Assembly: GCA_021731695.1 (NCBI GenBank)
Contig: JAKFWZ010000030.1
Location: 1 to 47,346, forward strand
Direction: 5' to 3'
Source of the DNA: Candidatus Daviesbacteria bacterium
GTDB lineage: Bacteria > Patescibacteriota > Microgenomatia > Daviesbacterales > UBA10151
DNA length: 47,346 nt
Position numbers and translations under genes: made by a program. How positions within the stretch are numbered: the first letter of the stretch is position 1; each line of letters opens with the position of its first letter. The notes under the pieces were generated by a model. That model saw only the letters and a program-made list of their open reading frames with translations, had not been told where the DNA came from and did no database searches. Positions 26,329-35,965 of this stretch are shown here, in pieces.

Positions 26329-28508
26329 CTACCCTCCTCAATTAACGCCCTGACAACGCCCATTACGCCTGGTCTGCCAAAGATCTTGTGCGGATCACAT
26401 CTTACTCCGTCAAAGCAGTATATTAAATACATTTTATTATCTGCATGAGCTTCATCAAAGTCTGCCATGGCATAGGGATCGTCTTCTCCCTCAAACTCAG
26501 GAGGACACTTTTCATAGGGAACCCTGCCGCAATTTCTATTTCCTGTTCCGTTATATCTCGTGAGGGCAGTAACTGCTTCTTGGAAGGTGGATGGTGTTTT
26601 GCCTATTTTTTCAGCCAAGTGTTTTGCAGCATAAATCATGCTATCTTGTTGGGTTGCAAATCCGCAACCGTTGCCTATTGGTATTGGTACTCCTGGTCCT
26701 GAAACGCCTGCAGCACACTTAGCAGGAGTGATATCAGGTTCTACTTGTCCGATTACTCTTCCGCTAACCAATGAGGTGTCCGGTCCGGGTCCGTTCCCTT
26801 TTTCAACGAAATGAATACCTGCAAGTAATTGCCATGATATTCCAGTTGCCTCTGAGGCTTGTTTATATCTGTCTATTAACTCTGGGTGTTTATTAAATGC
26901 ACCGGCAACAAGAGCTCTGACTTCAGTCCAATTTGCGGGAGGAGGTGTTAAGGAGCTAGGTAATAATCCAGTTGCATCAGAAAAATTGTTTGTTTGAGTT
27001 GACGGCCCAATTAGACTTGAGGAGTAAGTGCTATAAGCAATAGATGCCTGATTGGCAATCCAGATATCATTAGAATTGGCTGTGACCGAAAACTTAATTA
27101 AGGCTGGGAAATCAGAACGAACTCTGTCGACACGCCAGACTAGTGTGTTTCCGTCCAGCCGACCGTCAATAAGCGTGGGAGTGTCGATGTTAATAAATTG
27201 ACCTCCTGTCAGCTGAAGCGCGCTGGCTTTAGCAGTTCCAGGAACATAAGTAGTGTTTGCCGGAATATTATCGCGAACCTCAATATCAGCATAGGCATGT
27301 GGGCATTTGACCTGATAGGTTATTCTGATCGTATATTCAATATTTTCGCCTTCGAGGTAAGACTCCTTATTCGTATACTTTTCAGCGAGGATTTGTCCTG
27401 GTTTACCGCACTCGGAGTTAGAATCAAACAAGGACCATATTGTGAACAGGGTCAGCGCTACGATTGAGCCCCAGATTAAAAAAGTGCCAACACCTGCGGC
27501 TGTAACTCCACCGAGACCCATAGCGAGTGACCTGCTTGCCATGCCTGCAAGCTGTCCTGCAAGCCTTCCGCCAAGATTCATAAGTCCTCTGCCTAAAGCA
27601 GAAAGAGCGCGACCAGCTTGAGGGAGGATGCGGCTTGCAAGATTAGACAGACCTCTAAGCGCACTTTTAGCCAGGTTCCCGAGTCTTTGCCCGATTCTTT
27701 TAAGAAAGGAATTATCCCAGAGGTTTCCTGCGGGTTTTTGAACTTTAGGCAGTAACCCTCTCCGTCTTTCCTCTCCATCATCACCAGAGGGTTCGGGTTG
27801 TTGATTATTCGATCGGCTTGGTGGGGGCGACCAGGGCTGTCTCCCTGAAGGGGTGTCCTGTGCGAGTTGTTGTTCCTGCGGTTGTACCCTGATTTCGGGT
27901 GAATTTTCCTGTATTGTTTGTTCGGCAGGTCTTTTATCTTTCGATTGCTCAGGCTTATCTTCGTTAAGTGCCCCTTTATCGTCAGCAGGTTTTTTAATAA
28001 CCGTTTGAGGTTTATTATCGGGTTTTCTGTCGGGTTTTCTGGTATTTTTATCACTGGCCTGATTATTCCCGGCAGGAGTTGCTAACGGTTCTTTTGTTGC
28101 TGAAAGGGTTTTTTCGCCTGGTGCAGGGACTTTCTCTGCGTGTTCAGGGTGATGACTATCGATCTTTTTTTCCGGTACTAATGAGTTAGTTTCATCTATA
28201 TCAATTGCATGCTTGACTGCATTAACCAAAAGCTCGCCTTTCTCAGTCCTCACGTGACGAAAATGATCAACTAAACCTTCAAAAACATCTTTTTTGTAGA
28301 CGTTGTAAACACCGCTTAGTTCGAATTGTCTGATTTCACTGGTTTTAAAATTCGGCAGATCGAGCAAGACTTTTTGAACCTGGATAAGACTGACAGCTCC
28401 GTAATATCCTGTATCTAAAGCGTCAACCGTAAAACTCGATGTGGGGTAAAGGGCAATTTCAACCAGCGCTTCTAAGGCTAATTTAGTGCTTGGATTAAAT
28501 TTTGCCAT
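26325..28508 (-). CDS. T4SS-associated protein: N-terminal domain, Pro/Gln-rich linker, TM segments, DUF11-like domain, C-terminal lytic-transglycosylase-like domain
   Basis: DIEVRDNIPANTTYVPGTA (DUF11-like); YKQASEATGISWQLLAGIHFVEKGNG...AVTALTRYNGTG (lysozyme/SLT-like). Confidence 0.7.
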   Translation of the reverse strand: MAKFNPSTKLALEALVEIALYPTSSFTVDALDTGYYGAVSLIQVQKVLLDLPNFKTSEIRQFELSGVYNVYKKDVFEGLVDHFRHVRTEKGELLVNAVKHAIDIDETNSLVPEKKIDSHHPEHAEKVPAPGEKTLSATKEPLATPAGNNQASDKNTRKPDRKPDNKPQTVIKKPADDKGALNEDKPEQSKDKRPAEQTIQENSPEIRVQPQEQQLAQDTPSGRQPWSPPPSRSNNQQPEPSGDDGEERRRGLLPKVQKPAGNLWDNSFLKRIGQRLGNLAKSALRGLSNLASRILPQAGRALSALGRGLMNLGGRLAGQLAGMASRSLAMGLGGVTAAGVGTFLIWGSIVALTLFTIWSLFDSNSECGKPGQILAEKYTNKESYLEGENIEYTIRITYQVKCPHAYADIEVRDNIPANTTYVPGTAKASALQLTGGQFINIDTPTLIDGRLDGNTLVWRVDRVRSDFPALIKFSVTANSNDIWIANQASIAYSTYSSSLIGPSTQTNNFSDATGLLPSSLTPPPANWTEVRALVAGAFNKHPELIDRYKQASEATGISWQLLAGIHFVEKGNGPGPDTSLVSGRVIGQVEPDITPAKCAAGVSGPGVPIPIGNGCGFATQQDSMIYAAKHLAEKIGKTPSTFQEAVTALTRYNGTGNRNCGRVPYEKCPPEFEGEDDPYAMADFDEAHADNKMYLIYCFDGVRCDPHKIFGRPGVMGVVRALIEEGR

Positions 28509-28514
28509 AATTCA

Positions 28515-30293
28515 TTATCTATTTTTATCTCCCGTAGTTTCAGCTGGATTTGTAGTAATTAACTTGTGCTCCTCAGGAGAGGCCACAACAGACATTGCTA
28601 CGTGTGTCGGACCGGCAAAGAATAGTCCTTGGCCAATGCCTGCAGAAAGAAGCAGTAATTTTTCTCCCTCTGATAAATTAAAAACCTTAGCTACTTTTTC
28701 GATTGAAGCCGGAGCTTGCTTAAGCAAAACCTGAATGGAAGAGTTGGAAATAATTGCCTTGCCCCGATCTTCTGCCAGAAAGTCCTCAACGTCCTGAGTA
28801 ATCGTAGTAACACCTAAATAATACTTGCGGGCTCTTTTAGCAATACCGACTAAAAATTCAGCCGAATCTTCGTTTTGCATCATATACCAAGCCTCATCGA
28901 CGATCAGAAGTCTTTTTTGAATATCCTTGCGGATTTTGGTCCAGATGTAATCCAGGATTAAATACATCGCGAGCGGTCTTAATTGATCTGCCAGATCCCT
29001 CACGGAAAAAACGATAAGGGAAGACTCAAGTTTAATATTGGATTGGGCAGAGAAGATTCCGGCTAAAGACCCTTTAATAAACCGCTCAAGCCGGTAGGCT
29101 AATTCCTGAGCGCTTTTATCTTCCATTCCCACCAGAACTTTATATAGATCTTCCATCAGAGGAGGAGGGAGTTGCTGGGTTTTTGGATCCTGCGTAATGC
29201 CTTTTAATCTATATGTTGTAACTAGTGCTCTGTCTAATATTGCAGACTGAGAAGCATCAAGCTGGCCCAGGACTAATTTTAAAAAGCCGGTTAAAGTTAA
29301 TATCTTTCTGCCAAGCTCATTTTCACCTTCCTCAGCAATACTTGATAAATCAAACGGATTAATATTAACCGCTGAATTGGACGAGAAGTCGATATATTGC
29401 CCGCCAACAGCCTGACAAAGTTTTAAATATTCATGCTCAGGATCAATAATGATTACCTGGGTACCAAACATTAAATATCGCACGGCTTCGAGTTTAACCA
29501 TATAAGATTTTCCGGCACCGGATTTTGCAAAAACAACTGAATTGGCATTTTCAAGGGAAAATCTGTCAAAAATAATTAATGAGCCGTTATGTTCGTTTAT
29601 GCCGTAGATTATTCCTTCGTTTGAGGTCAGCTCGCTGGTGGTAAAAGGAAAGGTAGTTGCGAGGGAAGTTGTATCCATATTGTGATCCAGCTTTAAAATA
29701 TCCAGATCTAAGGGTGCTGTTGAATTAAAACCTTCAACCATCTGAAGAGTTGTGGCTCTGGCAGTTATAGAAAGCGAGCCTAAAGTCGATTCAACCAGTT
29801 TTGAAATATTGCTTAATTCTTCCTTGTCTTTAGCGGGAACTGTGACATATAGAGCAAGTTTGAAAAATCTTTCAGCGCCTTTGACCAGTTGTTCCTGCAA
29901 AGATTTCGCGTCATCTAAGGCTACCTGTACGGCCGGATCTAGTGCCCGGCCGCGTTCCATATCTGTTTGAATTGTGGCCTCCATTTCGGCAATCTTTCTT
30001 TTTAAATCATCGAGGATATTTTTTGAGGTTGAAGGATAGATGAACATGGAGATATTGAGTGAGTGCTCAAAAGAAATTAACGGCTCTAGCCAGTTGGGCT
30101 CAACATATCTCGGATAACCTGAAACAAAAAATGAGCGGTAATAATGCTGGTCGATTCGAAGATATGAGAAGTCAATCTCAACCTCTTTAGGCGCAATTGC
30201 GTCTGGCAGGCTAAACTCCAGCGAATCCGGCGTTTTTGCCGGGCTTTGAGCTTCGTCTTTTGGTTTATCTTTTTTTCCGAAAGGCAGTTTCAT
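28515..30293 (-). CDS. VirB4-like T4SS ATPase (start MKLPFGKK preferred over ORF start 30344)
   Basis: VVFAKSGAGKSYMVKLEAVRYLMFG (Walker A), RLLIVDEAWYMMQN (Walker B), GVTTITQDVEDFL. Confidence 0.9.
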   Translation of the reverse strand: MKLPFGKKDKPKDEAQSPAKTPDSLEFSLPDAIAPKEVEIDFSYLRIDQHYYRSFFVSGYPRYVEPNWLEPLISFEHSLNISMFIYPSTSKNILDDLKRKIAEMEATIQTDMERGRALDPAVQVALDDAKSLQEQLVKGAERFFKLALYVTVPAKDKEELSNISKLVESTLGSLSITARATTLQMVEGFNSTAPLDLDILKLDHNMDTTSLATTFPFTTSELTSNEGIIYGINEHNGSLIIFDRFSLENANSVVFAKSGAGKSYMVKLEAVRYLMFGTQVIIIDPEHEYLKLCQAVGGQYIDFSSNSAVNINPFDLSSIAEEGENELGRKILTLTGFLKLVLGQLDASQSAILDRALVTTYRLKGITQDPKTQQLPPPLMEDLYKVLVGMEDKSAQELAYRLERFIKGSLAGIFSAQSNIKLESSLIVFSVRDLADQLRPLAMYLILDYIWTKIRKDIQKRLLIVDEAWYMMQNEDSAEFLVGIAKRARKYYLGVTTITQDVEDFLAEDRGKAIISNSSIQVLLKQAPASIEKVAKVFNLSEGEKLLLLSAGIGQGLFFAGPTHVAMSVVASPEEHKLITTNPAETTGDKNR

Positions 30294-30299
30294 GTTTGT

Positions 30300-30480
30300 T
30301 TGAATAACCCAATAAAGCCAATAACCCAATATACAAATGCCCAATAAAAATTAAGAGCATAGTTGGGAATTGGTTTAAGACGAAGTTGCAAGCTTTGCTT
30401 TAGATCATCAGATCGCAAGCTTTGCTTATTTGCTATATTTGGCATTGGTTTATTTGCTATATTTGGCATTGGTTTATTCC
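30300..30480. repeat. complex word-repeat region including a 24-bp perfect tandem duplication
   Basis: AATAACCCAATATACAAATGCCCAAT motif; GCAAGCTTTGCTT twice; ATTTGCTATATTTGGCATTGGTTT at 30428-30451 and 30452-30475. Confidence 0.75.
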
Positions 30481-30482
30481 TG

Positions 30483-31337
30483 CTATGCAGGTAGTTCCTC
30501 CACAACAAAAGGCGAATTTCTCGTGTTATTAGAGGATGAATAAAGTGGTGGTTTTTGAGCTTGAGGTGGAGGGGCTGGAGCTGAAGTTGTAGCTTGAGCT
30601 TGCTGAGCGACTGCAGCTGGGGTTTGTTCGGCTGGGTTAATTGCGCTTGGTGGAGGAGGGACAGGGGCTGCAGCAGGTGCGATGGGAGGTTGGTGAGCAG
30701 GAGGTGGGCTTTGGAATTTTGAAGGAGCGTTTGCTGGTGTTGCGTTTGCCGGATTCCCCTGAACATCATTTAAACTGACTTTATCTTCGTCATTATAAAT
30801 ATCATAAAACAACTTAATCAGTTTTTCGTCATCGAGCTGGGTAGACTTTAGTCCGATTCGTCCGAGCTGTTTTAGAATATGATCTCTTCTTGGCTCCAGA
30901 ATATTTTTAGCTTTAGGCAGGTTCTTCTGCGCATCTGTTGTTGAAACCGCACCAAGTTCGATCGGCGAGACCGCTAAAACCACATAGAATTGTTTATCAA
31001 GCACCTCGTTATCACGGATAATGGCTGCGACGAATGCCCGGTATCTTTGCATCATGAGCTGAAGCAGCGGCTGGGTTTGTTTTTTTTCTGCCTCCTTTAG
31101 CGTGTTTAAATAATGGGAAATATCCAGCTTTTTACTTCTAATTACAATTTGAATCGAAAAGGAAAGGGAGTTTAAAAATCCCGCGAATGAGCCAATTATT
31201 GCCAGCTGTTCGTTCTCGGAAAGCAAATCGAAATTAACAGCTGAAGTTTGAATGATCATAGCCATAGAGCCGTCCTTTTGGACAACCATATTATTTAATA
31301 CTCGACTGACAGGTACAAAATCTTTTGTATTAGGCAT
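30483..31337 (-). CDS. TraC/VirB4 N-terminal-like T4SS protein with Pro/Gln-rich tail
   Basis: VSRVLNNMVVQKDGSMAMIIQTSAVNFDLLSENEQLAIIGSFAGFLNSLSFSIQIVIRSKKLDI; adjacent to VirB4. Confidence 0.75.
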   Translation of the reverse strand: MPNTKDFVPVSRVLNNMVVQKDGSMAMIIQTSAVNFDLLSENEQLAIIGSFAGFLNSLSFSIQIVIRSKKLDISHYLNTLKEAEKKQTQPLLQLMMQRYRAFVAAIIRDNEVLDKQFYVVLAVSPIELGAVSTTDAQKNLPKAKNILEPRRDHILKQLGRIGLKSTQLDDEKLIKLFYDIYNDEDKVSLNDVQGNPANATPANAPSKFQSPPPAHQPPIAPAAAPVPPPPSAINPAEQTPAAVAQQAQATTSAPAPPPQAQKPPLYSSSNNTRNSPFVVEELPA

Positions 31338-31423
31338 AAATAGTTTGGAGTGAAGAGGAAAGAGAGAAGAAAATATAACTTGAGGTTTTTGGTTTTACCT
31401 CCGTACTCTTCACTCATTACTCT

Positions 31424-32857
31424 TCACTGTATCAGTTTCTTCGCCGCCATTAAAATCGGTGGTAAAATTTCGTTAGTGAGCTCAATACCAACCTTATCAA
31501 AGAGCAGGTCGTCTTTTTCGACTGTTATTGAGTACTCTCCATTGGGAAGAGGTGTGGCTGCAACGAACTGTCCAAGCTTATTACTTTTTAGCGCCCGCAC
31601 TGGCAATCCCTGTTTATCATGAGCTACAACTATTGCTCCTGAAAGATAATTGCCAAGAGAATCGGTGACGATTCCGTTGATAACGTTAGGGAATGTAGTG
31701 AGTTTTAAAGTCGGAATACTTTTAGCTTTTGTAACAGGAACTACACTAACCGCAGGTTTTGGCGGTTCCTTTTGCAGTTCAGCCATCTTCTGAGCGGTTT
31801 CAGAAGCTTTCTGGTTTAGCTTCTGAAGTTGTGTCAAAAGATCTTCAAAGTTTTCGATATAAGATTTTGGGTCAACTCCTGGTTGGGCCGCTTGCTGTTT
31901 GATTTGAGCCAGGGAGCTTTCAATTTTAATAATTTCTTCCTGATTCTTCTGGGCTTCTTTAGCTAGTTCGACTGTTTTTTTCAGTTGCTGTTCTGTTGCT
32001 ACTTCAGGCACCTCAGCTGGCGCTGGTGTCTGGGCTTGCGGCTGGGTTTGAAGCAGCGGCTCTGGTTTGGATACAGGATTGTTCGGGCGACTGATATTTA
32101 AATCAGGCAATGGTATGTTCGCTTCCATTTTTTGCTGGTCTGGCGGGGTAGCTGGTAGCGGGGTTTGTGGTTTCGGCGGTGCAGGTGAAGCTACCGGAAC
32201 AGCTAACGGAGATTTTAGAGCAGGTGAAATAGGCGGGGTTGGTATGGGAGCTGGCTGAGGCTGAACCTGTGGTCTTGGTGCTGGTGCCTGAGCCGAAGGC
32301 CCTGATGTTGAAAGTGGGACAAAAGATGTTTGACCGGCTTTGAATTTGTCGATAAAATTTTGCTTCTTTCCGAGCGTTGGCGGGGGAGCAGATTTAGAAG
32401 CAGGTCCGGCTACGGGAGCCAAAGAAGAAGAAAGAGCAGAGGGTAATAGATTTGGATTTCCTAAAACCGCATGCTGTTTTATTTCTTCATATTTATAAGT
32501 TTTTAAGTAGTGGCTAAGTCTTTTGTTAAATAGTGGGTCTTCAGTGTTTAATATTTTTGAAGAAAACTTTAAAGAAGTAGGCTGGAAAATAGCCTTAAAA
32601 AATGCACCAACCCAATGATCCAGCGGTCGTTCCTGAATCGGCAAAAAAGCAAAAGCGACCCCTAAAAGAGAAGAGATAACGATGATTGGCCAGGCGATAA
32701 TCGGCTGGACTGTTGAAAGAGTGGTAAAAATTAAGAAGGCAAAACCAACTCCACCGGCAAGATAAGCAAATTGTTTTAAAGTCATATCGCCCACGAGATG
32801 GAACTCGAAATTGGTGACGTTTTGAGGTATAGGATGGGCTTGAAATACAGGTTCCAT
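31424..32857 (-). CDS. PrgI-family membrane protein with long Pro-rich linker and carboxypeptidase-regulatory-like C-terminus
   Basis: IPQNVTNFEFHLVGDMTLKQFAYLAGGVGFAFLIF (PrgI-like); C-terminal NVINGIVTDSLGNYLSGAIVVAHDKQGLPVRALKSNKLGQFVAATPLPNGEYSITV. Confidence 0.8.
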   Translation of the reverse strand: MEPVFQAHPIPQNVTNFEFHLVGDMTLKQFAYLAGGVGFAFLIFTTLSTVQPIIAWPIIVISSLLGVAFAFLPIQERPLDHWVGAFFKAIFQPTSLKFSSKILNTEDPLFNKRLSHYLKTYKYEEIKQHAVLGNPNLLPSALSSSLAPVAGPASKSAPPPTLGKKQNFIDKFKAGQTSFVPLSTSGPSAQAPAPRPQVQPQPAPIPTPPISPALKSPLAVPVASPAPPKPQTPLPATPPDQQKMEANIPLPDLNISRPNNPVSKPEPLLQTQPQAQTPAPAEVPEVATEQQLKKTVELAKEAQKNQEEIIKIESSLAQIKQQAAQPGVDPKSYIENFEDLLTQLQKLNQKASETAQKMAELQKEPPKPAVSVVPVTKAKSIPTLKLTTFPNVINGIVTDSLGNYLSGAIVVAHDKQGLPVRALKSNKLGQFVAATPLPNGEYSITVEKDDLLFDKVGIELTNEILPPILMAAKKLIQ

Positions 32858-32862
32858 AATTT

Positions 32863-33240
32863 TTAGTTGGCTAGCTTGTTTGTTTTAAGATTTTTAAGAA
32901 TAGCCTGAAGCATTTTTGAGACTTCTTCTAGAAGTTCAAAGCTTTTTTGAAAACTGCTGCCTGGCGCAAACTTTAGCTCCCGGCTTAATATTAACTGGGA
33001 CTCAAGTTCTAAAACCGACCCATATGCAAAAGAATAAAATTGCCGCCATTCTTTAGCAAAACCCCTTCCTGATCCTTCGGCGATGTTAGAAAGGATTGAA
33101 ACAACAGCCGGTCTCATTTGAGAGATGAGCCCGAACTGTTCTTCTTTCGGAAACGATTTTGTTAAATAATATATCTCTTTTGCAAGCTGAAGCGATCTTT
33201 GCCAAACGATTAAATCCTTATATGATCTTATATTCGACAT
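32863..33240 (-). CDS. four helix bundle protein (S23/IVP family)
   Basis: SYKDLIVWQRSLQLAKEIYYLTKSFPKEEQFGLISQMRPAVVSILSNIAEGSGRG. Confidence 0.92.
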   Translation of the reverse strand: MSNIRSYKDLIVWQRSLQLAKEIYYLTKSFPKEEQFGLISQMRPAVVSILSNIAEGSGRGFAKEWRQFYSFAYGSVLELESQLILSRELKFAPGSSFQKSFELLEEVSKMLQAILKNLKTNKLAN

Positions 33241-33295
33241 ACTATAACTAGAATCTAGTGACTAGCAAACTAGTATCTAGTTAGCTAACTATCTT
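33240..33295. repeat. CTAGT-rich word-repeat upstream of S23 gene 2
   Basis: ACTAGAATCTAGTGACTAGCAAACTAGTATCTAGTTAGCTAACTA. Confidence 0.6.
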
Positions 33296-33398
33296 GCTTT
33301 TAAATCCTACGTCGTGAAAATTTTTGTGTCCAGAGCCTCAAAGTAGATCAGTTTAAATATTGACTCGTACATTTCTAAGATGTACGATATCAGAAGTT

Positions 33399-33689
33399 AT
33401 GCTATTGGAAGAACCTCTGGAGTTTGAATGGGACGCGGGGAATATTGGTAAAAATAAAAAGCATGATATTGAGAACAGTGAAGCAGAGCAACCCTTTTTT
33501 GATAATAAGAAAAAAATATTTAAAGACAGTCTGCATTCTGGGGGAGAAGAAAGGTTTAGAATTGTTGGAGAAACAAACAGAGGAAGGTTATTGTTTATAG
33601 CTTTTACGAAGAGAAAAGGCAGGATCAGGATAATTTCTGCCAGAGATATAAATAAAAAGGAGGTGTATTTATATGAAGAAGCCGCTTAA
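33399..33689 (+). CDS. brnT: BrnT-family toxin (ORF track start 33360; internal ATG preferred)
   Basis: FEWDAGNIGKNKKHDIENSEAEQPFFD...ERFRIVGETNRGRLLFIAFTKRKGRIRIISARDINKKE. Confidence 0.87.
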   Translation: MLLEEPLEFEWDAGNIGKNKKHDIENSEAEQPFFDNKKKIFKDSLHSGGEERFRIVGETNRGRLLFIAFTKRKGRIRIISARDINKKEVYLYEEAA

Positions 33690-33936
33690 ATTACCAAAAT
33701 TTAAAAATGAGGATGAAGAGAGGGAGTTTTGGGCAAAGATTGATTTGTCTGAATATTATGAACCTTCAGATTTGGAAAGCGTAAGTTTTCCTAATTTGAA
33801 GCCTACCTTCGAAAGGGTGAGTATGCGCGTACCGGCTCACCTGCTGAATAGGTTAAAGAGTAAGGCGAATGAATTAGATGTGCCGTATCAGTCTTTAATA
33901 AAGCAGGCGATTGATCATTGGCTTAAAACTGCATAA
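33673..33936 (+). CDS. brnA: BrnA/CopG-like antitoxin
   Basis: KLPKFKNEDEEREFWAKIDLSEYYE...RVSMRVPAHLLNRLKSKANELDVPYQSLIKQAIDHWL (RHH-like C-terminus). Confidence 0.8.
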   Translation: MKKPLKLPKFKNEDEEREFWAKIDLSEYYEPSDLESVSFPNLKPTFERVSMRVPAHLLNRLKSKANELDVPYQSLIKQAIDHWLKTA

Positions 33937-34079
33937 GAATTTTTAACTAAACCCTTAACGCTTCACGCTGTGATCTGTTTTGCTGTGAACCATGAACTAA
34001 CAACGAGTGATCAAAGAGGGTCAGATAGAAAATTGGTTTAGTTGACCTTAGAAGGTTAGCGAGAGTAAAATTAATATAT

Positions 34080-35963
34080 ATGGCTGATGGTTCTGGAAAC
34101 ATAGATGCTGGTGTGAGAATGAGTAATGCCGATATGCGCCCTTACGGAGAAGGGGTGGTTCCGTCGCACATATCTCCTGCTCCTGGTATTGAGTCGGCAC
34201 TCTCTCCTCGTGTCTTAATTTCCAATCGTGTAACTAATATGTTTAGGAGGTCTCCTGATGAAGCGTCCGAAGCCCCCCGTAAGCCGGAACCTATCCGGGC
34301 TTCGGAAAATTACCCGGAAAACGAACGGAAGCTAGTAGATCAGATGCTTGATAGATTGGGTCAACCCGCGGGTGAAATGGAGTTACCGGAGGTGGTAGAC
34401 GCCATCGTCAGTAAGATGCCTAATCCCGAAAAAGCCGCCCGAAAAGCTGGAGAGAGCGATCTTCAATATTACGATAGGATTGGTAATTTTTTAGCCAGGG
34501 ATATTGCGAATAAGATGACTAACGAGCAGTCTGCGCTGCCAATAAGCGGAGAGATTCTTTATGCGCTGGGAGGAGAGATGAGGGGGAGAATGATCGATGC
34601 TTTACCGCGGGAAAAATTAGACGAAGTAGTGGACGCTTATGTTGATTATGCAACGCTAAGAGACAAGGAATTGAGGCAGCATGAAGCAGGTAGTGATCAG
34701 GGTGAAATTCTGACAAACCCCGGAGATATGGATTATGCCCGTACCCAGACACCGGTAACTGACCCTGACGAGGGTAGAAGTCTCGCCGCAGATGCCGAGC
34801 CGGCAACCCCCGTAACTTCATCCGTTCCTGAAGCAGAGGCTGCAGAATCTTCGGATGCTGAACCAAGAGAGGTGGAGATGCGTATTATTGATAATAATCC
34901 GGGCGAAATGAATCAAAATGTTTCTCATATATTAGATCAAATAGCAGAAAACGGAATGGAAGGCGTCAGGTTTAAGATAGCGGCTTCGCCAAAAGATTTT
35001 ATTGCTTTTCGTCGTTATCTCGAAGACGCACTCATTGATCCGGATTCCTTTATCATGAGCGACGTTGACGGAGAAACTGTATTTAGCGGGCAGCCTGAAT
35101 TGGTTCCTTTTGATCTTACAAAAGATAATTCACCAGAGGATTTAAGAACAGGAATGGAGCAGAGGCTTAAATTGATCGGGCAAAAAGACGGAGCTTTAAG
35201 AGTAATGCTTTCTACTAAAGAAGAAGATGAGGAGGTAAGAGAGGGGAGGTTTGATCAATTAAGGGCTGTTGCAGTTTCTGTGGCAGGAGAAGCAAAAGTC
35301 GAAAAGTGGCTTGGTGATGACGACAAAGATTTTGCTGAGATGAATGGTAGAGCAACAGGAAAAGTTCGCGTGCCGGCAGGCACTGGTTTACCTCTGCAGG
35401 GCGCAAGCGCTGATACTCAGCTAGATAATCCTCAGCCGACTTTAGATGAATTAGCGCGACGACAAATAGAGGCTGTAGGCCGTGCTGTCGATGCAGGGAG
35501 TGAGGCTGCGGAGGCAAGCGTAGATCCTAATGTAGATAGGGTTAACGCCCGAAGAAATGAGCAGGAAGTTATGCGTACATTATCGGTAATTTCCGACGTT
35601 GCAACTTCAATAGCGGATGGTGATTTTTCCGAAAGGAAAGCGCGTCAGTTTATTGACGATGCCAGCAATCTGGCCGGAAAAGAGATAACAGGTATGGCAT
35701 ATGTACAACTTGATGAAGTCATCGCTAAAATAAGAAAAGTAATTCAACGTTCTTCAGGGCCCGTCAGGCTTATGATTGTTAATGCTTTTACGGAAAAAAT
35801 GAAAACCGATATAAATGCCGGAAAGAATGATAAAGCTTTGGAAACTGCTAAGGCGATTAGTCTTTTAGATCTTGATACTCCAGCGGATAATGGTGAAGCT
35901 TTGCTTGAGGGTTTTGATGAAGAAACAACAGAAAGCTTAATAGATTCTTTGGAAGGAGTGTAA
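34080..35963 (+). CDS. large hypothetical protein (627 aa), no signal peptide
   Basis: Continuous ORF in a co-oriented block 34-43.6 kb; no recognised domain. Confidence 0.75.
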   Translation: MADGSGNIDAGVRMSNADMRPYGEGVVPSHISPAPGIESALSPRVLISNRVTNMFRRSPDEASEAPRKPEPIRASENYPENERKLVDQMLDRLGQPAGEMELPEVVDAIVSKMPNPEKAARKAGESDLQYYDRIGNFLARDIANKMTNEQSALPISGEILYALGGEMRGRMIDALPREKLDEVVDAYVDYATLRDKELRQHEAGSDQGEILTNPGDMDYARTQTPVTDPDEGRSLAADAEPATPVTSSVPEAEAAESSDAEPREVEMRIIDNNPGEMNQNVSHILDQIAENGMEGVRFKIAASPKDFIAFRRYLEDALIDPDSFIMSDVDGETVFSGQPELVPFDLTKDNSPEDLRTGMEQRLKLIGQKDGALRVMLSTKEEDEEVREGRFDQLRAVAVSVAGEAKVEKWLGDDDKDFAEMNGRATGKVRVPAGTGLPLQGASADTQLDNPQPTLDELARRQIEAVGRAVDAGSEAAEASVDPNVDRVNARRNEQEVMRTLSVISDVATSIADGDFSERKARQFIDDASNLAGKEITGMAYVQLDEVIAKIRKVIQRSSGPVRLMIVNAFTEKMKTDINAGKNDKALETAKAISLLDLDTPADNGEALLEGFDEETTESLIDSLEGV

Positions 35964-35965
35964 TT

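Noticed and set aside
30290-30769. 159-aa minus-strand ORF overlapping the TraC-like gene
   Set aside because: Alternative frame of the Pro/Gln-rich tail plus downstream repeat region; Gln/Leu-rich artefact.
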